Assembly (NCBI RefSeq): GCF_029094505.1
Contig: NZ_CP119108.1
Span: 1,302,001 to 1,366,000 of the forward strand
Direction: 5' to 3'
Source: Microbacterium horticulturae
GTDB taxonomy: Bacteria; Actinomycetota; Actinomycetes; Actinomycetales; Microbacteriaceae
Length of the DNA stretch: 64,000 nt
Part shown: in pieces, positions 42,629 to 52,255 of the stretch
Numbering within the stretch: the first letter of the stretch is position 1
Layout of the letters: each line of letters opens with the position of its first letter
The notes under the pieces: generated by a model
The model's database searches: none
Seen by the model: only the letters and a program-made list of their open reading frames with translations
What the model was told of the DNA's origin: nothing
Program-made: the position numbers and the translations under genes

Positions 42629-43799
42629 CGAGCCGGACCGCCGTCGGCCGCTGTCGGCGCGCGTCGTCCTGGGCAGGGTGTTCGCGCCCGTGCCCAGCGA
42701 GTTCCTGCTGATCCTGTCGACCGCGCTGATGCTGACCGGCTTCGGTCTGGTGATGGTGCTGTCGGCGACGTCGGCCGTGGGGTCGGCCAACGGCGACAAG
42801 CCGTATGAGGCCCTGGCCAAGCAGGCGGTGTTCGCCGCGATCGGCATTCCGATGATGCTCGTGGCCAGTCGCTTCTCGGTGTCGTTCTGGAAGAAGATAG
42901 CCTGGCCCGCGCTGATCGGCGCCACCGCTTTCCAGATGCTCGTGTTCACGCCGTTGGGCATCAACAACGACGGCAACACGAACTGGATCCGCATCGCGGG
43001 ACTGCAGGCGCAGCCCTCCGAACTGCTCAAGCTCGCCCTGGCCCTGTGGCTGGGATACGTGCTGTTCCGCAAGCAGACGCTGTTGGGCCTGTGGCGGCAC
43101 GTGTTCATCCCGCTCGTGCCCGTCTCGGTGGCGGTGATCGCCACGGTCCTGGCCGGTCACGACCTGGGCACCGCGATGATCCTCGTGCTCATCGTGCTGT
43201 CGGCGCTGTTCTTCTCCGGGGTGAAGCTGCGCATCTTCATCCTTCCCACGTTGCTGTCGGTGGTTCTCGTGGCGGTGCTGGCGGTCACCAGTCCCAACCG
43301 CATGTCGCGCATCATGACCTTCCTTGACGCGCAGTGCACCGACTACTTCGACAAGTGCTATCAGCCCCTGCACGGCATCTGGGGGCTGGCCAGCGGCGGG
43401 GTGTTCGGGCTCGGCCTGGGCAACTCCAAGCAGAAGTACGACTGGCTCCCGGCCGCTGCCAACGACTACATCTTCGCGATCGTCGGAGAAGAGCTCGGGC
43501 TCATCGGCTGCTGCGTGGTGCTCGTGCTGTTCGCACTGTTCGCCGTGGGGTCCTTCCACGTGATCCGCCGTACCACCGACCCGTTCGTGCGCATCGTCTC
43601 GGGCGCGATCACGGTCTGGATCGTCGGCGAGGCGCTCCTGAACATCGGCGTCGTCCTGCGTCTGTTCCCGGTGCTGGGCGTGCCGTTGCCGTTCATGTCG
43701 CAGGGGGGCACCTCTCTGCTGTCCACCCTGCTCGCATGCGGGGTGCTGCTGTCGTTCGCGCGCACGCTGCCGGCGAAGCAGCCCGCCACGACCGGTTAG
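42588..43799 (+). CDS. ftsW: Lipid II polymerase / septal glycosyltransferase FtsW
   Basis: A 403-residue SEDS protein with about ten transmembrane helices. Family motifs are KQAVFAAIGIPMML, NTNWIRIAGLQAQPSELLKL (near 130) with the conserved Glu, GHDLGTAMILVLI (near 187) with the catalytic Asp, and PFMSQGGTSLLSTL (near 370). It makes septal glycan strands with FtsI. The ATG at 42588 has a GAGGGGGG site; the start lies 41 bp inside murD, so translation is coupled. Confidence 0.94.
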   Translation: MTSTTIRPPHGAADEPDRRRPLSARVVLGRVFAPVPSEFLLILSTALMLTGFGLVMVLSATSAVGSANGDKPYEALAKQAVFAAIGIPMMLVASRFSVSFWKKIAWPALIGATAFQMLVFTPLGINNDGNTNWIRIAGLQAQPSELLKLALALWLGYVLFRKQTLLGLWRHVFIPLVPVSVAVIATVLAGHDLGTAMILVLIVLSALFFSGVKLRIFILPTLLSVVLVAVLAVTSPNRMSRIMTFLDAQCTDYFDKCYQPLHGIWGLASGGVFGLGLGNSKQKYDWLPAAANDYIFAIVGEELGLIGCCVVLVLFALFAVGSFHVIRRTTDPFVRIVSGAITVWIVGEALLNIGVVLRLFPVLGVPLPFMSQGGTSLLSTLLACGVLLSFARTLPAKQPATTG

Positions 43800-43808
43800 T
43801 CTCTCTGG

Positions 43809-44882
43809 GTGACGACGTATCTTCTGGCCGGCGGCGGAACTGCCGGCCATGTGAACCCGCTGCTTGCGGTCGCCGACGGTCTGCGCGCACGGGACGCCGA
43901 CGCCGAGGTGCTCGTCCTGGGCACCAGAGAAGGCTTGGAAGCGCGCCTCGTACCCGAGCGCGGCTACGAGCTGCTGTTCGTCGACAAGGTTCCGTTCCCG
44001 CGGCGGCCGAATCGGGATGCCGCGGCCTTCCCCGCCCGCTTCCGCCGGGCGATTCTGCAGGTGCGCGCGCACATCCGCGAGCGCGGCGTCGACGTGGTGG
44101 TCGGCTTCGGCGGCTATGCGGCGGCACCCGCTTACATCGCCGCGCGGCGTGAAGGCGTGCCGGTGGTCGTGCACGAGGCGAACGCGAAGCCGGGGCTGGC
44201 CAACGTGCTGGGCGCGCGGAGAGCGGCCGCGGTCGGCGTCGCCTTCGAGGGCACGCGGCTGCGCGGCGGGGAAGTGGTCGGGATGCCGCTGCGCCGCGAG
44301 ATCGTCGATCTCGATCGTGCGGCGATCCGAGAGGAGGCCGCGGCGTTCTTCGGGCTCGAGGCAGCCCGTCCCACCGTCCTCGTGTTCGGCGGATCGCTGG
44401 GTGCGCGTCGGTTGAACGACGCCTTCGGCGGCGCGTGGCGCGACATCCTCGGCGCAGGCTGGCAGCTGCTGCATGTGACGGGGGAGCGCAGCGAGCACTC
44501 GGACCCCGAGGTCGAGGGGTACGCCCTGCACCGCTACATCGACCGCATGGACCTCGCGTTCGCGCTGGCCGATCTCGTCGTCTCCCGCTCAGGGGCCGCG
44601 ACCGTCAGTGAGATCAGTGCGCTCGGGCTCCCTGCCGTGTACGTGCCCTACGCCGTCGGCAACGGCGAGCAGAGCCTTAACGCCGCATCGGCCGTCCGTG
44701 CGGGTGCGGCCCGGCTCATTCCCGACGCCGACCTCACCCTCGAGCGGGTGCGTGAGGAGATCATCCCGCTTCTGGAGGACGACGCGGCGCGCGAGCAGAT
44801 GCGGGCGGCCGCGGCATCCACCGGCATCCGCACCGGAACCGAGAACGTCATCGCGCTGATCGACCGGGCGCTGGCGGGCTAG
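43809..44882 (+). CDS. murG: UDP-GlcNAc:undecaprenyl-PP-MurNAc-pentapeptide transferase
   Basis: A 357-residue GT-B glycosyltransferase that converts lipid I to lipid II at the inner membrane face. Glycine-rich loops LLAGGGTAGHVNPLLAVAD (near 4-22), GFGGYAAAPAYIA (near 98) and FGGSLGARRLND (near 195) are present; the UDP-GlcNAc site is VSRSGAATVSEISALGLPAV near 258. GTG start, 9 bp after ftsW. It is the last gene before the minus-strand insert that separates it from murC. Confidence 0.95.
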   Translation: MTTYLLAGGGTAGHVNPLLAVADGLRARDADAEVLVLGTREGLEARLVPERGYELLFVDKVPFPRRPNRDAAAFPARFRRAILQVRAHIRERGVDVVVGFGGYAAAPAYIAARREGVPVVVHEANAKPGLANVLGARRAAAVGVAFEGTRLRGGEVVGMPLRREIVDLDRAAIREEAAAFFGLEAARPTVLVFGGSLGARRLNDAFGGAWRDILGAGWQLLHVTGERSEHSDPEVEGYALHRYIDRMDLAFALADLVVSRSGAATVSEISALGLPAVYVPYAVGNGEQSLNAASAVRAGAARLIPDADLTLERVREEIIPLLEDDAAREQMRAAAASTGIRTGTENVIALIDRALAG

Positions 44883-44886
44883 CGGG

Positions 44887-45246
44887 TCACGCCTGCGCGC
44901 GCAGCGCCGCCGCGGCGATCTGCAGCGCCTCGTCGGCGTCGAGCCCGAGCGAGCGGATCTGCTCGACGAACGCCGCCGCCGCGCGCTGCGCCTGCTGCCG
45001 GATGGGATCGCGGTCGAGCGTCACGAAGCTGCCGGCGCGGCCACGGGTCTCGATGACGCCGGCCGCCTCGAGCTCGCGGTACGCGCGCGCCACGGTGCCG
45101 GGCGCCACGCCGAGGTCGTCGGCGAGGCGCCGCACGGTGGGCAGCCGCTCGCCGGCTACGAGTTCACCCGAGGCGACCGCATCGACGAACTGCGCCCGCA
45201 GCTGCTCGAAGGGCGGTGTCGGGCTGGACGGATCGACGGTGATCAT
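44887..45246 (-). CDS. GntR-family regulator (YtrA subfamily)
   Basis: A 119-residue short GntR protein. The winged helix (about 10-75) has FEQLRAQFVDAVASGELVAG, LPTVRRLADDLGVAPGTVAR and AYRELEAAGVIETRGRAGSF; only a short helical tail of about 40 residues follows, typical of the YtrA group, which normally controls adjacent transporter or membrane genes. Its ATG overlaps the stop of the upstream membrane gene by four bases, so both are one operon. It is inserted between murG and murC on the opposite strand and likely binds the inverted repeat at 46130-46167. Confidence 0.9.
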   Translation of the reverse strand: MITVDPSSPTPPFEQLRAQFVDAVASGELVAGERLPTVRRLADDLGVAPGTVARAYRELEAAGVIETRGRAGSFVTLDRDPIRQQAQRAAAAFVEQIRSLGLDADEALQIAAAALRAQA

Positions 45247-46124
45247 GCGGACCTCTCAGCGGGAGTCGGGCACAGGCCCGGACGCAGGCGTCCCGCCCCG
45301 AGGACATACACGAGCTGCAGGAACGGGATGCCGAAGAACACCAGCCATGCGCTCGTCTGGGTGGATGCGGCGCCGGCGCTCAGCAGCGTGACCGCCACAG
45401 CGCCCACCGGAAGCCAGCTCGCAATGGCCGCCCCGGCGCGGAGCGAACTCAGTGCGGTCGTCCGAAAGAGATCGTCCCAGGCGAGTTCGATGTCATTGCT
45501 CGCCGGCTGTGCGCGGTCGAGCACGCGATGCTCCAGCAGGGCTGTCCACACGGTGACGACCAGCGCAACGACGAGGCATCCCACGATCAACGGCAGCCCG
45601 GAGCGAAGGGCGGGCGAGGCCGTCGCGCCGACCGCCGTCGATCCGGCGGCGAGGATGCCGACGCCGAGCAGCACGCGCGGCAGAACCGTGCGGGTGGTGC
45701 CCAGGTAGTCACCGACGCGCAGTCGAGCCGCCCGTGCGATCCGCACCGCGCCGGCCTCGGGCCGGAAGAGCGGATGCCGGGCGGTATGGACACCCGCGGT
45801 GAGGGTGGTGACGCCGCACACGATGATCACCACGAGGACCCACGGCGCGGAGGGGAAGGTGCCCAGAGGCGTCAGCAGCAAGACCAGTGCGTAGCCGGTC
45901 ATGGCAGCCAGCAGCATCCACATGCCGATCCGTGTGCGTTCGCGGATCGCGCGGCCGATGTGCTCCTGGGTCGCAGCCGCCGTGAAGGGCAGGCCTGCGC
46001 GCAACGCCGTCTGGCCCGCGTTGCGCATGCCCCACCCACGCCGGGACGACAGCACCAGGAAGACGACCGGCAGCGCATGAAGCGTCAGCATCATGGTGAG
46101 GTTCGTGATCCGGTCGTCACCCAT
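45243..46124 (-). CDS. Polytopic membrane protein, partner of the GntR regulator
   Basis: A 293-residue membrane protein with about six or seven hydrophobic segments (near 8-26, 68-86, 92-112, 150-172, 178-200, 232-255 and 262-280). The layout suggests a DUF1648-like or similar membrane protein, but no diagnostic motif is clear and I do not assign a family firmly. It is the first gene of a two-gene operon with the YtrA-type regulator. YtrA operons usually contain an ABC transporter; no ATPase is present here. Function unknown. Confidence 0.7.
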   Translation of the reverse strand: MGDDRITNLTMMLTLHALPVVFLVLSSRRGWGMRNAGQTALRAGLPFTAAATQEHIGRAIRERTRIGMWMLLAAMTGYALVLLLTPLGTFPSAPWVLVVIIVCGVTTLTAGVHTARHPLFRPEAGAVRIARAARLRVGDYLGTTRTVLPRVLLGVGILAAGSTAVGATASPALRSGLPLIVGCLVVALVVTVWTALLEHRVLDRAQPASNDIELAWDDLFRTTALSSLRAGAAIASWLPVGAVAVTLLSAGAASTQTSAWLVFFGIPFLQLVYVLGAGRLRPGLCPTPAERSA

Positions 46125-46129
46125 GCGAC

Positions 46130-46167
46130 GTTTGTATCACCGTTTGTCCATATGTGTCAATACAAAC
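46130..46167. promoter_or_regulatory. Inverted repeat upstream of the membrane protein-GntR operon
   Basis: GTTTGTAT at 46130-46137 pairs perfectly with ATACAAAC at 46160-46167, arm centres 30 bp apart. This AT-rich block is unusual for the region and starts 6 bp upstream of the membrane protein ATG; it is a likely operator of the GntR protein. Confidence 0.6.
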
Positions 46168-46252
46168 TGGCCCTTCGTGACGAGGCGTCCCAGCGCCCTC
46201 CCAGCGCGCCACGACCGGCGCCCACGGCCCGCCAACCTAGGATGGAGGCGAC

Positions 46253-47692
46253 ATGATCAGACCCGATTTGACCCTTCCCATCCCCGACGAGATCCGGGCC
46301 GCGCACTTCATCGGCATCGGCGGTTCGGGGATGTCGGGGCTCGCGCGGATGTTCCTGGCCCGCGGCATCCACGTCTCTGGGTCTGACCGCGCCGACAGCG
46401 CGAACCTGCGGGCCCTGGCCGAGCTCGGCGCCCAGGTGCACATCGGGCATGACGCCGCACACCTGGGCGATGCCGACACCGTCATCCACACCGGTGCGAT
46501 CTGGCCGGAGAACCCCGAGTACGTGGCGGCCAAGGAACGCGGGCTCGCGGTGATCCACCGCTCGCAGGCGCTGTATTGGCTGATCGGCGGCCGGCGCCTG
46601 GTCGCGGTGGCCGGCGCCCACGGCAAGACCACTTCGACGGGCATGATCGTCACGGCCCTCCAGGCGCTCGACGCCGACCCGACGTTCGTCAACGGGGGAG
46701 TGATCGCCCAGCTCGGCGTCTCGAGCGGGACCGGCACCGACGACCTCGTGGTCATCGAGGCCGACGAGTCCGACGGCACTTTCGTGCTGTACGACACGTC
46801 GGTCGCCCTCATCACGAACGTCGACCCCGACCACCTCGACCATTACGGCACGGCCGACGCGTTCTACGCCGCCTTCGCCGACTTCGCGAACAAGGCGCGC
46901 GAGGCCGTCGTGATCTCGGCCGACGACCCCGGTGCGCAGCGCGTGACACGTGCGCTGACCCATCCGAACGTCATCACGTTCGGCACTGCAGCCGAGGCCG
47001 ATGTGCGGGTGACCGGGATCACGACCGAGGGCCCGGTGGCCTTCACCCTCACGCATGGGGACAGCTCGGTGCGCGTGCAGCTCGCGATCCCCGGGGCGCA
47101 CAACGCTCTGAACGCCGCCGGCGTGGCCGCGGTGCTGCTCACCCTCGGCTACGACCTCGACGCCGCCGCGCGGGCGATCACCGGGTTCACCGGCACCGTG
47201 CGCCGCTTCGAGCTGCACGGCGTCGAGCACGGGGTCAGCGTGTACGACGACTACGCGCACCACCCCACCGAGGTCGCCGCGGCGCTCGATGCCGCCCGCA
47301 CCGTGATCGGCGACGGGCGCATCATCGCGATGCACCAGCCGCACACCTACTCGCGCACGCAGCAGATGCACCGCGAGTTCGCCGAGGTGCTCGAGTCGCG
47401 CGCCGACCACACGGTCGTGCTCGACGTGTACGGCGCCCGCGAAGACCCGGTGCCGGGCGTGACCGGCAAGCTCGTCAGCGATGACTTCGCCGACGCGTCG
47501 CACGTGCACTTCGTCGCCGACTGGCAGGAGGCCGCCGACTACACCGCGTCGGTCGCGCGCCCGGGCGATTACATCATCACGCTCGGCTGCGGCAACGTCT
47601 ACCTGATCATCCCGCAGGTGCTGCAGGCCCTCGCCGCCGGTGTCGGCGCAGATGCCTCCACCGGCACGATCACGGCGGCGTCGGGGGAGTAA
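46253..47692 (+). CDS. murC: UDP-N-acetylmuramate--L-alanine (or glycine) ligase
   Basis: A 479-residue Mur ligase that adds the first peptide residue to UDP-MurNAc. Visible are [21 protein letters not shown] (split as [12 protein letters not shown] and LARMFLARG, near 18-38), the ATP loop [13 protein letters not shown] near 120, EADESDGTF near 165 and [12 protein letters not shown] near 330, all diagnostic of MurC. In group B peptidoglycan of Microbacteriaceae position 1 is often Gly, so the substrate may differ from L-Ala. Separated from murG by the minus-strand insert; a separate promoter is expected in 46168-46252. Confidence 0.94.
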   Translation: MIRPDLTLPIPDEIRAAHFIGIGGSGMSGLARMFLARGIHVSGSDRADSANLRALAELGAQVHIGHDAAHLGDADTVIHTGAIWPENPEYVAAKERGLAVIHRSQALYWLIGGRRLVAVAGAHGKTTSTGMIVTALQALDADPTFVNGGVIAQLGVSSGTGTDDLVVIEADESDGTFVLYDTSVALITNVDPDHLDHYGTADAFYAAFADFANKAREAVVISADDPGAQRVTRALTHPNVITFGTAAEADVRVTGITTEGPVAFTLTHGDSSVRVQLAIPGAHNALNAAGVAAVLLTLGYDLDAAARAITGFTGTVRRFELHGVEHGVSVYDDYAHHPTEVAAALDAARTVIGDGRIIAMHQPHTYSRTQQMHREFAEVLESRADHTVVLDVYGAREDPVPGVTGKLVSDDFADASHVHFVADWQEAADYTASVARPGDYIITLGCGNVYLIIPQVLQALAAGVGADASTGTITAASGE

Positions 47693-47697
47693 CCGGG

Positions 47698-48687
47698 ATG
47701 CGCCGGCCGACGCCCCTGCCCGCCCCGCCCCGGGTGGAGCGACCGAAGCGTCCTGAGTACCCGACGCTCGAGCCGCGTTCGATCGGCGAGCCGGACCCGA
47801 CCGTCGAGCCCGACCCGATCGGCGAGCCGGAGGCCACGGCCCCCGTCATCCCGCTGTCGACGGGGCCGGATGCCGCGCCCGCCGTGACCGGCATCGCTGA
47901 GATGCCCGCGAACGACGGAGAGCGGGTGCGCTGGCACGATGTGTGGCGGGCGTCCCGTGCGCGTCGCCGGGCCCTGCGCGCGGAGGTGCGGCGCTTCACT
48001 GCGCGGCAGCGCCGTCGACGCATCGTGTGGCTGAGCGTGCTGGGCGCATTCGTGCTGCTGGTGGCGGGTTCCTTCGGGGCGGCGTACAGTCCGCTGTTCG
48101 CGGTCCGTGAGATCCATGTGGTCGGGACCTCGGCGCTCGATGAAGCGAAGGTCGCCGCGGCGCTGAAGAGCCAGCTGGGCACCCCTCTGCCCCTCGTCGA
48201 TCAGGCGGCGGTCAAAGCTGCTCTCGTCACCTTCCCCCTCGTCGAGACCTACACGCTGCAGGCACAGCCGCCGCACGAGCTGATCGTGCGCATCGTCGAG
48301 CGCACACCCGTCGGCGTCGTGACCTCGGCTGCCGGCTACACGGTCGTCGATGCGGCGGGCGTCGCACTGTCGACCTCATCGGCGAAGCCGAAATCGCTGC
48401 CGGTGCTGACGATCGGCGGCGGGACGAGCTCAGAGGCCTTCCGCTCGGCCGGCCAGGTCATCCGCTCTCTGCCCAGCGCCATCCGCTCGAAGGTCACCGC
48501 GGTATCGGCGACGACCCCCGACGACGTGACGCTCACACTCGGCAAGACCGGCACCAAGGTCGTGTGGGGCAGCGCCGACGAGTCGGCGCGGAAGGGCGTC
48601 GTGCTGCAGACGCTGATGAAGGCCAAGCCGCCGTCGAAGGTCACCTCGTACGACGTGTCGAGCCCCGACGCCGTTCTCGTGCGCTGA
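47698..48687 (+). CDS. ftsQ: Cell division protein FtsQ
   Basis: A 329-residue bitopic divisome protein. A long Pro-rich and basic cytoplasmic N-terminus (1-110), one transmembrane helix (near 112-132), then a POTRA domain (FAVREIHVVGTSALDEAKVA, near 138-157) and a beta domain. It links FtsL/FtsB to the divisome. The 110-residue cytoplasmic leader is longer than in Escherichia coli FtsQ. Five bp after murC. Confidence 0.9.
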   Translation: MRRPTPLPAPPRVERPKRPEYPTLEPRSIGEPDPTVEPDPIGEPEATAPVIPLSTGPDAAPAVTGIAEMPANDGERVRWHDVWRASRARRRALRAEVRRFTARQRRRRIVWLSVLGAFVLLVAGSFGAAYSPLFAVREIHVVGTSALDEAKVAAALKSQLGTPLPLVDQAAVKAALVTFPLVETYTLQAQPPHELIVRIVERTPVGVVTSAAGYTVVDAAGVALSTSSAKPKSLPVLTIGGGTSSEAFRSAGQVIRSLPSAIRSKVTAVSATTPDDVTLTLGKTGTKVVWGSADESARKGVVLQTLMKAKPPSKVTSYDVSSPDAVLVR

Positions 48688-48784
48688 ATCCGTCGCGACT
48701 TCGGCGACACGCCCAACATGTACCGCCGTGCGGGGCCGGTCCCGCTTACGTTCAACGAGAAGGAATTGCATACCGGGCAATTCT

Positions 48785-48814
48785 TTAAACCTCTAGATGA
48801 GGTTGAAGGTTTAA
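48785..48814. promoter_or_regulatory. Nested inverted repeats in the ftsZ leader
   Basis: TTAAACCT (48785-48792) pairs with AGGTTTAA (48807-48814); inside it AACCTC (48788-48793) also pairs with GAGGTT (48799-48804). Two exclusive pairings are possible. This AT-rich block is 32 bp upstream of the ftsZ ATG, where regulators or a promoter of ftsZ would act. Confidence 0.6.
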
Positions 48815-48845
48815 GAGCTTGGTTCGGGACGAGACGGAGGCCGGC

Positions 48846-50003
48846 ATGAGCCAGAACCAGAACTACCTCGCAGTGATCAAGGTGGTCGGAGTCGGCGGTG
48901 GCGGAGTCAATGCCGTCAACCGCATGATCGAACTGGGTCTGCGGGGCGTGGAGTTCATCGCGATCAACACCGACGCGCAGGCGCTGCTGATGAGTGATGC
49001 CGACGTCAAGCTGGACGTCGGTCGCGAGCTGACACGGGGGCTGGGCGCAGGCGCCGACCCCGAGGTCGGGCGCCGTGCGGCCGAAGACCACGCGGAAGAG
49101 ATCGAAGAGGCGCTCGCGGGCGCCGACATGGTCTTCGTCACCGCGGGTGAGGGCGGCGGAACGGGCACCGGAGGTGCACCCGTCGTCGCGAAGATCGCGA
49201 AGTCGATCGGTGCCCTCACCATCGGTGTGGTCACCAAGCCGTTCTCGTTCGAGGGACGGCGTCGGCAGAGTCAGGCCGAGGGCGGTGTGGCCCGCCTGAA
49301 AGAAGAGGTCGACACCCTCATCGTCGTGCCGAACGACCGGCTGCTGGAGATCAGCGACCGCGGCATCTCGATGATCGAGGCGTTCGCGACGGCCGATCAG
49401 GTGCTCCTGGCCGGTGTCCAGGGCATCACCGACCTCATCACGACGCCGGGGCTCATCAACCTCGACTTCGCCGACGTCAAGTCGGTCATGCAGGGGGCGG
49501 GCTCCGCGCTCATGGGCATCGGCTCGGCACGTGGCGCCGATAGGGCGATCAAGGCCGCGGAGCTGGCGGTCGAATCTCCGCTGCTGGAGGCGTCGATCGA
49601 GGGCGCGCACGGCGTGCTGCTGTCGATCCAGGGCGGATCGAACCTCGGCATCTTCGAGATCAACGACGCCGCGCAGCTGGTGAAGGAGGCCGCGCATCCC
49701 GAGGCCAACATCATCTTCGGTACTGTCATCGACGACACCCTCGGCGACGAGGTGCGCGTGACCGTGATCGCGGCGGGCTTCGACGGCGGCGAGCCGCAGT
49801 CGCGCATCGAGCCGATGACCGCACAGCGTCCGGTGGCGCCCGCGCTGCCCGACGTGCCGGCCGAAGAGGCGGCACGTGCCGGAGAGGGCGACGGCGAAGG
49901 CGCCAAGAAGCCGGAGTCGATCCCCGTGGCCGTCGTCGCCGACACGGCGTACGAATCGGCCTTCGGCGATGACGACCTCGACATCCCCGACTTCCTGAAG
50001 TAG
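48846..50003 (+). CDS. ftsZ: Cell division protein FtsZ
   Basis: A 385-residue tubulin-like GTPase that forms the Z ring. Visible are [19 protein letters not shown] (near 10-28), the tubulin signature [12 protein letters not shown] (near 101-112), the T7-loop region [20 protein letters not shown] (near 205-224) and a C-terminal tail [11 protein letters not shown] that binds SepF and other partners. The ATG at 48846 has GGAGG 6 bases upstream; an in-frame upstream TTG at 48819 lacks support. A 158-bp gap from ftsQ with nested inverted repeats suggests an independent promoter. Confidence 0.97.
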   Translation: MSQNQNYLAVIKVVGVGGGGVNAVNRMIELGLRGVEFIAINTDAQALLMSDADVKLDVGRELTRGLGAGADPEVGRRAAEDHAEEIEEALAGADMVFVTAGEGGGTGTGGAPVVAKIAKSIGALTIGVVTKPFSFEGRRRQSQAEGGVARLKEEVDTLIVVPNDRLLEISDRGISMIEAFATADQVLLAGVQGITDLITTPGLINLDFADVKSVMQGAGSALMGIGSARGADRAIKAAELAVESPLLEASIEGAHGVLLSIQGGSNLGIFEINDAAQLVKEAAHPEANIIFGTVIDDTLGDEVRVTVIAAGFDGGEPQSRIEPMTAQRPVAPALPDVPAEEAARAGEGDGEGAKKPESIPVAVVADTAYESAFGDDDLDIPDFLK

Positions 50004-50006
50004 CAC

Positions 50007-50693
50007 GTGGACGATCTCGCCTCACGTCTGGCTGCGGTCGACGCGCGCATCGCGGATGCGGCGCGCGCGGTCGGCCGCGACCCGAGCGAGATCACCCGCA
50101 TCGTCGTCACCAAGTTCCATCCGGCCTCCCTCGTCTCCGACCTCTTCCGTCTCGGGGTCCGCGACGTGGGGGAGAACCGGCAGCAGGAGCTGACGGCGAA
50201 GACGCAGGAGCTCGTGGCGCTCGAAGGGCTTCGCTGGCACTTCATCGGCCAAGCACAGACCAAGAAGGCACGGGCGGTCCGGGCTGCGGCATCCGTCGTC
50301 CACTCCGTCGACCGCGCCCGACTCGCCGACGCCCTCGATAGCGTCGGCGAGGACGGCGACGTCCTCGACGTGCTGCTGCAGATAAATCTCACCGACGATC
50401 CGGGCCGCGGGGGCGTCGCGCCGGATCAGATCGAACCGCTCGCCGAGCACGTGGTGGGGGGATGCCCCACCCTGCGGGTCCGCGGCGTGATGGCGGTGGC
50501 GCCGCTCGATGAGCCGGCCGCCGCGGCGTTCGAACGGCTGGCCGGGTACGCCGGGCGGCTGCGGACGGTCGTGCCCGATGCCGACTGGATCTCAGCCGGG
50601 ATGACCGCCGACTTCCCCGAGGCGATAGCCGCAGGCGCGACACACCTGCGGATCGGCTCGGCAATCACGGGCGAGCGGCCCCCACACCTTTAG
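50007..50693 (+). CDS. PLP homeostasis protein YggS/PLPBP
   Basis: A 228-residue non-catalytic pyridoxal-phosphate-binding TIM-barrel protein that buffers PLP and amino-acid balance. The PLP Lys is in [12 protein letters not shown] near residue 37; [13 protein letters not shown] (near 60) and [15 protein letters not shown] (near 79) are typical, as is [20 protein letters not shown] (split as SAGMTADF and [14 protein letters not shown] near 200). It regularly stands between ftsZ and sepF in Gram-positive bacteria. GTG start 3 bp after ftsZ. Confidence 0.92.
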   Translation: MDDLASRLAAVDARIADAARAVGRDPSEITRIVVTKFHPASLVSDLFRLGVRDVGENRQQELTAKTQELVALEGLRWHFIGQAQTKKARAVRAAASVVHSVDRARLADALDSVGEDGDVLDVLLQINLTDDPGRGGVAPDQIEPLAEHVVGGCPTLRVRGVMAVAPLDEPAAAAFERLAGYAGRLRTVVPDADWISAGMTADFPEAIAAGATHLRIGSAITGERPPHL

Positions 50694-50724
50694 CCTCGAA
50701 TCAGACGAGCAAACGGAGGATGCG

Positions 50725-51192
50725 ATGTCGAACCCGCTCAAGAAGACCATGGTGTACCTGGGCCTGGCCGACGAAGAAGAAGAGGTGTACGAAGAGGAGC
50801 AGGCGACCCAGCCCGCACCCCGCAGCACCGCGAAGAACGTCGAGAAGGCTGCTCCGGTGACGCCGATCCATCGTCCCACCGTGGTGCGCCAGCCCGTGCC
50901 GAGCGCGGTGACCGAGATCCTCACGGTGCACCCCAAGCAGTACCGGGATGCGCAGCTGATCGCCGAGAACTTCCGCGAGGGCATCCCGGTGATCATCAAC
51001 CTGTCACAGATGAGCGACGCCGATGCACGGCGTCTCGTCGACTTCGCCAGTGGTCTGTCGCTGGGCCTGCACGGACGCATCGAGCGCGTGACCAGCAAGG
51101 TGTTCCTGCTGTCGCCGGAGAACGTCGCGCTGTCGGGCGACGGCACGGTGGCGCAGGCCGATCCGGACGTCGCGCCCTTCTCGCAGTCGTAG
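50725..51192 (+). CDS. sepF: Cell division protein SepF
   Basis: A 155-residue Z-ring membrane tether. An amphipathic N-terminus ([20 protein letters not shown]), an acidic/Pro linker and the C-terminal SepF dimer domain (about 70-150; [20 protein letters not shown], then [16 protein letters not shown]) are visible. It binds the FtsZ tail and replaces FtsA in actinobacteria. Follows yggS by 31 bp with a GGAGG site. Confidence 0.95.
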   Translation: MSNPLKKTMVYLGLADEEEEVYEEEQATQPAPRSTAKNVEKAAPVTPIHRPTVVRQPVPSAVTEILTVHPKQYRDAQLIAENFREGIPVIINLSQMSDADARRLVDFASGLSLGLHGRIERVTSKVFLLSPENVALSGDGTVAQADPDVAPFSQS

Positions 51193-51197
51193 CAGCC

Positions 51198-51500
51198 GTG
51201 GGAGCAGTCCGGCTGATCGCGGGGATCGTCAACGTCCTCCTCCTGCTGTACGTCCTCGTGCTGTTCGCGCGGATGATCCTCGACATCATCCCCATGGTGA
51301 ACCGCGGCTGGCGGCCGCGCGGTGCAGGACTGGTCCTCGCCGAAGCCGTGTACACGATCACCGATCCGCCGCTGCGCTTCCTCCGGCGCTTCATCCGCCC
51401 TCTGCGGGTCGGGCCGGTCGCCATCGACCTCTCATTCACGATCGTGATCCTCATCTGCTTCGTGCTGATGTCGATCACGGGTGCCCTTTCCGTCATATGA
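51198..51500 (+). CDS. YggT-family membrane protein
   Basis: A 100-residue protein with two transmembrane helices (near 5-25 and 74-95) around the conserved ITDPPLRFLRRFIRPLR motif. YggT genes lie between sepF and divIVA in many Gram-positive bacteria; the role is not settled. GTG start 5 bp after sepF. Confidence 0.92.
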   Translation: MGAVRLIAGIVNVLLLLYVLVLFARMILDIIPMVNRGWRPRGAGLVLAEAVYTITDPPLRFLRRFIRPLRVGPVAIDLSFTIVILICFVLMSITGALSVI

Positions 51501-51622
51501 CCAGACCTTCGCGCCGGCTCGGACCGGCGACTATGCTTGCCTGAAGCGACCGACCTCGAGGGAGGTCGTCCTGGCATCGGCCAAGCAGATTCATTGCCCA
51601 AACGAGCCCGAAAGAGGAAGAA

Positions 51623-52240
51623 ATGCCACTGTCTCCGGATGACGTCGTCACCAAGCAGTTCCAACACGTCCGGTTCAAGGAGGGCTTCGACCCGGACGAG
51701 GTCGATGACTTCCTCGACGAGATCGTCGTCGAGTGGCGCAAGGCGCTGGCCGAGAACGAAGAGCTGAAGGCGAAGCTGGCCGCCTACGAGTCCGGCCAAG
51801 CTGCAGCGCCGGCCCAGGCCGCAGCCCCCGCTCAGACCGCAGCCCCCGCTCAGGCGGCTCCCGAGCCCGCACCGGCGCCGGTCGCGTCCGCTCCTGTCGC
51901 CGCTTCCGCCGACGGGGCCACGCAGAGCGCGAGCATCATCGAGCTCGCGCAGCGTCTGCACGACGAGCACGTGGCCGAGGGCAAGTCGCAGCGCGACAAG
52001 CTGATCGCCGACGCGCGTTCGCAGGCCGCAGCCATCGTCTCCGACGCCGAGGCCCGGGGCCGCGATGAGATCGCCCGGCTCGAGAAGGAGCGCGGCGCGC
52101 TCGAGGGCCGCATCGCCGAGCTGCAGCAGTTCGAGAGCGACTATCGCTCGCAGCTGCGCAGCTACATCGAGGGCAAGCTCCGCGACCTCGAGACCACCGG
52201 CACCAGCTCGGGTGCGACGCCGGTCTCGGCGGGCCTCTAG
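51623..52240 (+). CDS. wag31: DivIVA/Wag31 polar growth protein
   Basis: A 205-residue coiled-coil protein that marks negatively curved poles and recruits the elongation machinery. The membrane-binding DivIVA start is MPLSPDDVVTKQFQHVRFKE, then GFDPDEVDDFLDEIV. An Ala/Pro/Gln-rich linker with AAPAQ repeats (about 57-95) separates it from a second coiled coil (about 105-195). Compared with mycobacterial Wag31 (about 260) it is short. AGGAAG site before the ATG; 122-bp gap after yggT may hold its own promoter. Confidence 0.93.
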   Translation: MPLSPDDVVTKQFQHVRFKEGFDPDEVDDFLDEIVVEWRKALAENEELKAKLAAYESGQAAAPAQAAAPAQTAAPAQAAPEPAPAPVASAPVAASADGATQSASIIELAQRLHDEHVAEGKSQRDKLIADARSQAAAIVSDAEARGRDEIARLEKERGALEGRIAELQQFESDYRSQLRSYIEGKLRDLETTGTSSGATPVSAGL

Positions 52241-52255
52241 CTCGGTCACCGGCCC

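Noticed and set aside
48688..48784. Small RNA or gene between ftsQ and ftsZ.
   Set aside because: Only short unsupported open frames, no terminator-like end; best read as a promoter and leader region.
48819..48845. Earlier ftsZ start at 48819.
   Set aside because: A TTG with no ribosome site; the ATG at 48846 follows GGAGG and begins the conserved N-terminus.
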